Source: Klebsiella electrica
GTDB lineage: Bacteria; Pseudomonadota; Gammaproteobacteria; Enterobacterales; Enterobacteriaceae
Direction: 5' to 3'
Assembly (NCBI RefSeq): GCF_006711645.1
Contig: NZ_CP041247.1
Span: 2,356,001-2,420,000, forward strand
Length of the DNA: 64,000 nucleotides
Shown in pieces: positions 59,854-64,000 of this stretch (within the stretch, counting starts at the first letter, position 1; every line of letters begins with the position of its first letter). Under the pieces are notes generated by a model that did not search any database, had not been told where the DNA came from, and saw nothing but the letters and a program-made list of their open reading frames with translations. Position numbers and translations under genes: made by a program.

Positions 59854-62631
59854 ATGACCAGTAACCCACGTATATTGCGTCCTTTTACCTTACCGAATGG
59901 TACTGAGTTAAAAAACCGTTTGTTAATGGCGCCGATGACCACCTGCACCGGGTATTTTGATGGCAGCGTCACCAGCGAACTGGTGGAATACTATCGCGCT
60001 CGCGCCGGCAGCATTGGCACGATTATCGTTGAGTGCTGCTTTATCGATGACTACGGTCTGGCTTTCCCGGGCGCTATCGGCATTGACAAAGACGAGAAAA
60101 TTGCCGGTCTGGCTAAAATCGCCAACGCCATCAAAGCCGAAGGGTCAAAGGCCATTCTGCAGATCTATCACGGCGGGCGTATGGTCGACCCGCAGCTGAT
60201 CGGCGGCCGTCAGCCGGTGGCGCCGAGCGCGCTGGCCGCCCCGCGTGAAGGCGCCGCGATGCCGCGTGAGCTGAGCGCTGAAGAAGTTGAGGGGATGATC
60301 GGCAAATTTGGCGACGGCGTGCGTCGCGCCATTCTGGCCGGTTTTGATGGCGTGGAAATCCACGGCGCGAACACCTATCTCATCCAGCAGTTCTATTCCC
60401 CGAACTCCAACCAGCGCGATGACCAGTGGGGCGGCAGCCGCGACAACCGCGCGCGTTTCCCGCTGGCGGTGCTGGACATTACCCACAAAATGGCCAGTCA
60501 GTACGCCGATGATGCCTTTATTATCGGCTATCGCTTCTCCCCGGAAGAGCTGGAAGAGCCGGGTATCCGTTTTGACGACACCCTGTACCTGCTGGAAAAA
60601 CTGGCGGCGCGCGGTCTCGACTATCTGCACTTCTCCGTCGGCGCGTCTCTGCGTCCGTCAATTGTCGATACCTGCGATCCGACGCCGCTGATTGAAAAAT
60701 ATTGTGCGCTGCGCTCCGAGACCCTGGCTCAAATCCCGGTGATGGGCGTTGGCGGCGTGGTCAACGCCGCGGATGCGGAGCAGGGGCTGGATCATGGTTA
60801 CGATCTGATGGCCGTCGGCCGCGCCTGCATTGCTTATCCTGACTGGGCGGCGCGGATTGCTGCCGGAGAAAATCTCGAGCTGTTTATCGACAGCACCCAG
60901 CGCGAGGCGCTGAATATTCCGGAGCCGCTGTGGCGCTTCTCATTAGTTGAAGCCATGATCCGCGACATGAGCATGGGCGATGCGAAGTTTAAACCCGGCC
61001 TGTTTGTGGAAACCGTCCAGGATGATGCCAACGAACTGGTTATCAACGTCAGTCTGGAAAATGACCGCATCGCCGATATCGAACTGGCTGCTGGTCCGCG
61101 GCAGAACGTCGAGTTCACCACCAGCTTCGAAGAGATCCGCGAACGCATTTTGACCGCCAATACGCCGCACGTGGACGCGATTTCTGGCGCGACCAGCCAG
61201 AGTGAAGCGGTGAAAAAAGCGGTATCGAAAGCGCTGCTGAAATCCAGTAAAGCGCTGGCGCTGGAAGAGGGCGGCGCGGACCTGACGGCGAAAAGCTATG
61301 ACGTGGTGGTGGTCGGGAGCGGCGGCGCCGGTCTGGCGGCGGCCATTCAGGCGCACGACGAAGGCGCAAGCGTCCTGATCGTTGAGAAAATGCCCACCAT
61401 CGGCGGTAATACGATTAAAGCCTCTGCCGGGATGAACGCTGCGCAAACGCGCTTCCAGCGGGTGAAAGGTATTGAGGACAGCAAAGAGTTGTTCTATCAG
61501 GAAACCTTAAAAGGCGGGCACAACAAAAACAATCCGCAGCTGCTGCGTCGGTTTGTGGAAAATGCGCCGGAGGCCATCGAATGGCTGGCGCATCGCGGGA
61601 TCATGCTCAATGACATCACCACCACCGGCGGGATGAGTATCGACCGGACTCACCGTCCGCGTGACGGATCTGCGGTTGGTGGCTATCTGATCAGTGGTCT
61701 GGTGCGCAATATCACTCGCCGCGGCATCGATGTGATGCTTGATACATCGGTGGAAGAGATCCTGATGGCTCACGGCGAAGTGAGCGGGGTACGTCTGCTG
61801 AATGATGAGCAGGAAAGCATCGAGGTACAGACCAAAAGTATCGTCATGGCGACCGGCGGTTTCAGCGCTAATAGCGCGATGGTGGTGAAATATCGTCCGG
61901 ATCTGGCGGGTTTTGTCACCACCAACCATAAAGGGGCCACCGGCGGCGGCATTGCGCTGCTGGAGCGGATTGGTGCCGGCACCGTGGATATGGGCGAAAT
62001 TCAAATTCACCCGACCGTTGAGCAGAACACCTCGTACCTGATTTCCGAATCGATTCGCGGCGGCGGCGCTATCCTGGTCAATCAACAGGGCAACCGCTTC
62101 TTCAACGAAATGGCGACCCGCGATAGAGTGTCTGCGGCGATTATCGCGCTGCCGGAGCATTATGCTTACATCGTCTTTGATGAACATGTGCGGGCGAAAA
62201 ACAAAGCGGCCGACGAATATATCGCCAAAGGTCTGGTGACCAGCGCCAGCTCGCCGCGCGAACTGGCGGAGAAACTGGGGATGGATTACCATGCCTTCCT
62301 CGCCACGCTGGAACGCTACAATGGCTTTGTTGAAAATCAGCGCGATGAAGAGTTCGGTCGTACCACCGCCCTGCGCGCGCCGGTCAACGAAGGGCCGTTC
62401 CATGCGATCCGCATCGCGCCGGGGGTTCACCACACTATGGGCGGCGTGACCATTAATACTGACACCGCGGTCCTGGATACTCATCATCAGCCGATTGTCG
62501 GCGCTTATGCCGCGGGTGAGGTGGTCGGGGGGATCCACGGCGGCAACCGTATCGGCGGCAATGCCGTGGCGGATATTATTATCTTTGGCACCCTGGCGGG
62601 CCACCAGGCGGCAAAACGCGCCAGAGGCTAA
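59854..62631 (+). CDS. Cytoplasmic three-domain NADH:fumarate reductase, covalent FMN
   Basis: This 925-residue soluble enzyme reduces fumarate to succinate with NADH; a protein of this architecture is characterised from Klebsiella pneumoniae. Domain 1 (about 1-365) is old-yellow-enzyme-like with non-covalent FMN (IYHGGRMVDPQLIGGRQPVAPSA, GFDGVEIHGANTYLIQQF). Domain 2 (about 370-455) is FMN_bind, with the flavinylation motif D-A-I-S-G-A-T ending at Thr447. Domain 3 (about 480-920) is an FAD-dependent fumarate reductase: VVGSGGAGLAAAI, THRPRDGSAVGG, GVHHTMGGVTIN and HGGNRIGGNA. There is no signal peptide, so it acts in the cytoplasm. The flavin transferase gene follows. Confidence 0.95.
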   Translation: MTSNPRILRPFTLPNGTELKNRLLMAPMTTCTGYFDGSVTSELVEYYRARAGSIGTIIVECCFIDDYGLAFPGAIGIDKDEKIAGLAKIANAIKAEGSKAILQIYHGGRMVDPQLIGGRQPVAPSALAAPREGAAMPRELSAEEVEGMIGKFGDGVRRAILAGFDGVEIHGANTYLIQQFYSPNSNQRDDQWGGSRDNRARFPLAVLDITHKMASQYADDAFIIGYRFSPEELEEPGIRFDDTLYLLEKLAARGLDYLHFSVGASLRPSIVDTCDPTPLIEKYCALRSETLAQIPVMGVGGVVNAADAEQGLDHGYDLMAVGRACIAYPDWAARIAAGENLELFIDSTQREALNIPEPLWRFSLVEAMIRDMSMGDAKFKPGLFVETVQDDANELVINVSLENDRIADIELAAGPRQNVEFTTSFEEIRERILTANTPHVDAISGATSQSEAVKKAVSKALLKSSKALALEEGGADLTAKSYDVVVVGSGGAGLAAAIQAHDEGASVLIVEKMPTIGGNTIKASAGMNAAQTRFQRVKGIEDSKELFYQETLKGGHNKNNPQLLRRFVENAPEAIEWLAHRGIMLNDITTTGGMSIDRTHRPRDGSAVGGYLISGLVRNITRRGIDVMLDTSVEEILMAHGEVSGVRLLNDEQESIEVQTKSIVMATGGFSANSAMVVKYRPDLAGFVTTNHKGATGGGIALLERIGAGTVDMGEIQIHPTVEQNTSYLISESIRGGGAILVNQQGNRFFNEMATRDRVSAAIIALPEHYAYIVFDEHVRAKNKAADEYIAKGLVTSASSPRELAEKLGMDYHAFLATLERYNGFVENQRDEEFGRTTALRAPVNEGPFHAIRIAPGVHHTMGGVTINTDTAVLDTHHQPIVGAYAAGEVVGGIHGGNRIGGNAVADIIIFGTLAGHQAAKRARG

Positions 62632-62713
62632 CGCTCAGTGATAACAGGCCGGGTTCGCCCGGCCGATTCCCGGCGGCGACCGCCTGCCCGGGTGACACAG
62701 AGGAGCTTCAACC

Positions 62714-63676
62714 ATGTCTGGCATCTCGGGCGACCCACGCCTCTATAGTTACTCCGCTGTTTTGATGGGTTCCCCCATCCTGCTCAAACTGTTCTCCCAC
62801 GATGAAGCCCTGGCTTCCCGCACCTTTCAACTGATTAAAGGCTACGAAGACCTGTTCACCGTCAACCGCGCGCACTCGGAGGTGATGGGGATTAATCATG
62901 CCGCCGGCCGCCACCCGGTCAGCGTCAGCCGCCCGGTTTATCAGCTGATCAAATGCGCGAAAGCGGCCAGTATGGTGCAGGAGAGCGCCTTTAATCTGGC
63001 GATCGGCCCGTTGGTGAAGCTATGGCGCATCGGTTTTCACGGCCACAGCGTGCCGGACGCAGCAGACATCGCCGCACGCTTAGCGCTGACCCGTCCGCAG
63101 GATGTGATCCTTGATGACGCCGCTGGCAGCGTTTTTCTCGCCCGACCGGGCATGGAGATAGACCTTGGGGCGATTGCCAAAGGCTACATTGCCGACCGGG
63201 TTCGCGATGACCTGCAGCGCCAGGGAGTGGACGCGGCGCTGATCAACCTCGGCGGCAACGTGCATACCCTGGGGGGATGGTCGATTGGTCTGAAAAAACC
63301 GTTTGCGGCCGATAATGCGCTGGTGGGAAGTCTCGACGTCGTCGGCCAGTCGGTAGTGACGTCCGGCATTTACGAGCGCTATTTTGAGCAGGACGGCCGA
63401 CGCTGGCACCATATTCTCGACCCGCGCAGCGGCTATCCGCTGGATAACGAACTGGAGAGCGTGACGATAATTTCCGACGACTCGCTCGACGGCGATATCT
63501 GGACCACCTTGATCTTCGGTCTGGGGGTAGAAAAAGGCTGTGCGGCGCTGCGTCATCGCGAAGACATTGAGGCGATTTTCGTCACCAAAAATCGCGACAT
63601 TATCCTCTCATCGCAGCGCCGCTTTCGTTTCCACCTGCTCGACGCCAGCTACCGGCTTACTGACTGTACTGCTTAA
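62714..63676 (+). CDS. apbE: ApbE-family FMN transferase, cytoplasmic type
   Basis: ApbE proteins use FAD to attach FMN to Ser/Thr of target flavoproteins. The 320-residue sequence has the family motifs GMEIDLGAIAKGYIADRV, INLGGNVHTLGGW and HHILDPRSGYP, with acidic metal-binding residues in SDDSLDGDIWTT. It has no signal peptide or lipobox, unlike the usual periplasmic lipoprotein ApbE, which fits a cytoplasmic target. It stands 82 bp after the fumarate reductase gene, whose Thr447 is the obvious substrate. Its end overlaps convergent dcuR by 20 bp. Confidence 0.93.
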   Translation: MSGISGDPRLYSYSAVLMGSPILLKLFSHDEALASRTFQLIKGYEDLFTVNRAHSEVMGINHAAGRHPVSVSRPVYQLIKCAKAASMVQESAFNLAIGPLVKLWRIGFHGHSVPDAADIAARLALTRPQDVILDDAAGSVFLARPGMEIDLGAIAKGYIADRVRDDLQRQGVDAALINLGGNVHTLGGWSIGLKKPFAADNALVGSLDVVGQSVVTSGIYERYFEQDGRRWHHILDPRSGYPLDNELESVTIISDDSLDGDIWTTLIFGLGVEKGCAALRHREDIEAIFVTKNRDIILSSQRRFRFHLLDASYRLTDCTA

Positions 63677-64000
63677 GCAGGCTGTACTGCTCGGCGACCA
63701 GTCGGTAGCGATAGACCGGGCGGCCGGTGGCGCCGTAGTGAATGCTGGTGTAGAGAATATTAATCTGTGCCAGCCAGATCAGATATTTCCGGCAGGAGAC
63801 GCGGGAAATATTGACCGCCACCGCCAGTTCATCGGTGGAAAACTCGGTACCCGGATGGGCGTCAATCCACTGGCACAGCGTGCGCAGCGTCTGGGCGGTT
63901 AAGCCTTTCGGCAGCTTGCGCGCGTCGCTGGCTTCCGGCGCGTTGCCGTGGAGGAGGCGGTCAACATCGGCCTGCTCATAATAGGGCTGTCCGGTCATCA
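63657..64000 (-). CDS. dcuR: DcuR, C4-dicarboxylate response regulator (C-terminal part)
   Basis: This is the output end (about 113 residues) of a CitB/DcuR-family response regulator; the receiver domain lies beyond the right edge, and the apparent Met at 63998 is internal. The sequence PYYEQADVDRLLHG, LPKGLTAQTLRTLCQWIDAH, NISRVSCRKYLIWL and the end VYRYRLVAEQYSLLKQY closely follow E. coli DcuR. DcuR with sensor DcuS turns on fumarate respiration genes when C4-dicarboxylates are present. Its place beside the reductase suggests direct control. Confidence 0.9.
   Translation of the reverse strand, partial: MTGQPYYEQADVDRLLHGNAPEASDARKLPKGLTAQTLRTLCQWIDAHPGTEFSTDELAVAVNISRVSCRKYLIWLAQINILYTSIHYGATGRPVYRYRLVAEQYSLLKQYSQ

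Noticed and set aside
61507..62604. 365-codon minus-strand frame opposite the fumarate reductase
   Set aside because: It is antisense to a well-conserved gene, has His/Arg/Gln-rich shadow composition and no ribosome site.

Overview
The window looks like a Klebsiella chromosome (K. pneumoniae complex or a close relative such as Raoultella), from the replication-terminus half. Most proteins are near-copies of Escherichia coli K-12 proteins and stand in the same order as the E. coli rsx-add-mal-manA-fum-tus-rst-pnt-fnr-abg stretch. Blocks that K-12 lacks here, such as a pca aromatic-acid operon and a three-domain NADH:fumarate reductase, are known from Klebsiella. Identification rests on recalled protein families and gene order; no database search was possible.

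Layout. 1-4.4 kb: rsxD (cut by the window edge), rsxC, rsxB and rsxA, a membrane electron-transfer complex that keeps SoxR reduced. 4.5-9.3 kb: ydgK, cnu, a GH1 6-phospho-beta-glucosidase inserted between cnu and blr, then blr, ydgJ and add. 9.7-15.3 kb: an accessory block with an Ivy-like lysozyme inhibitor, a 2H-phosphoesterase-like protein, an orphan NlpA/MetQ lipoprotein, yedF-yedE and a CorA/ZntB-type transporter. 15.4-22.7 kb: malY-malX and divergent malI with two perfect MalI operators and a CRP site, a roughly 151-bp tandem REP/BIME repeat, ydgA and manA. 22.9-29.5 kb: fumA, fumC, tus with its Ter site, and rstB/rstA, which are separated here by 309 bp and a terminator. 29.7-39.8 kb: ydgC, folM, ydgI, ydgH, pntAB, a small conserved gene, uspE, fnr and ogt. 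40-45.4 kb: abgT, abgB, abgA and divergent abgR; abgB carries an in-frame stop. 45.5-52.1 kb: smrA, pcaR and the pcaIJFBDC operon (lower beta-ketoadipate pathway; the ring-cleaving pcaGH genes are not in the window). 52.3-55.5 kb: a MarR regulator with an EmrAB-type efflux pair. 56-64 kb: a second class I fumarase, a DASS dicarboxylate transporter, then divergently the flavinylated NADH:fumarate reductase, a cytoplasmic ApbE flavin transferase and the 3' end of dcuR.

How the genes work together. The right end forms a coherent anaerobic C4-dicarboxylate module: import, fumarase, cytoplasmic fumarate reduction by NADH, and the transferase that attaches FMN to the reductase. A perfect FNR box lies in the AT-rich divergent promoter region and dcuR lies beside it. 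The strongest observations are: the FMN-attachment threonines in RsxD (T187) and the reductase (T447), which sit in nearly identical motifs at opposite ends of the window and face different compartments; a 47-bp perfect inverted repeat before the beta-glucosidase gene; two very similar fumarase genes in inverted orientation flanking tus-Ter; the split rstA/rstB pair; and the nonsense mutation in abgB. No phage, insertion sequence, CRISPR array, rRNA or tRNA was seen.
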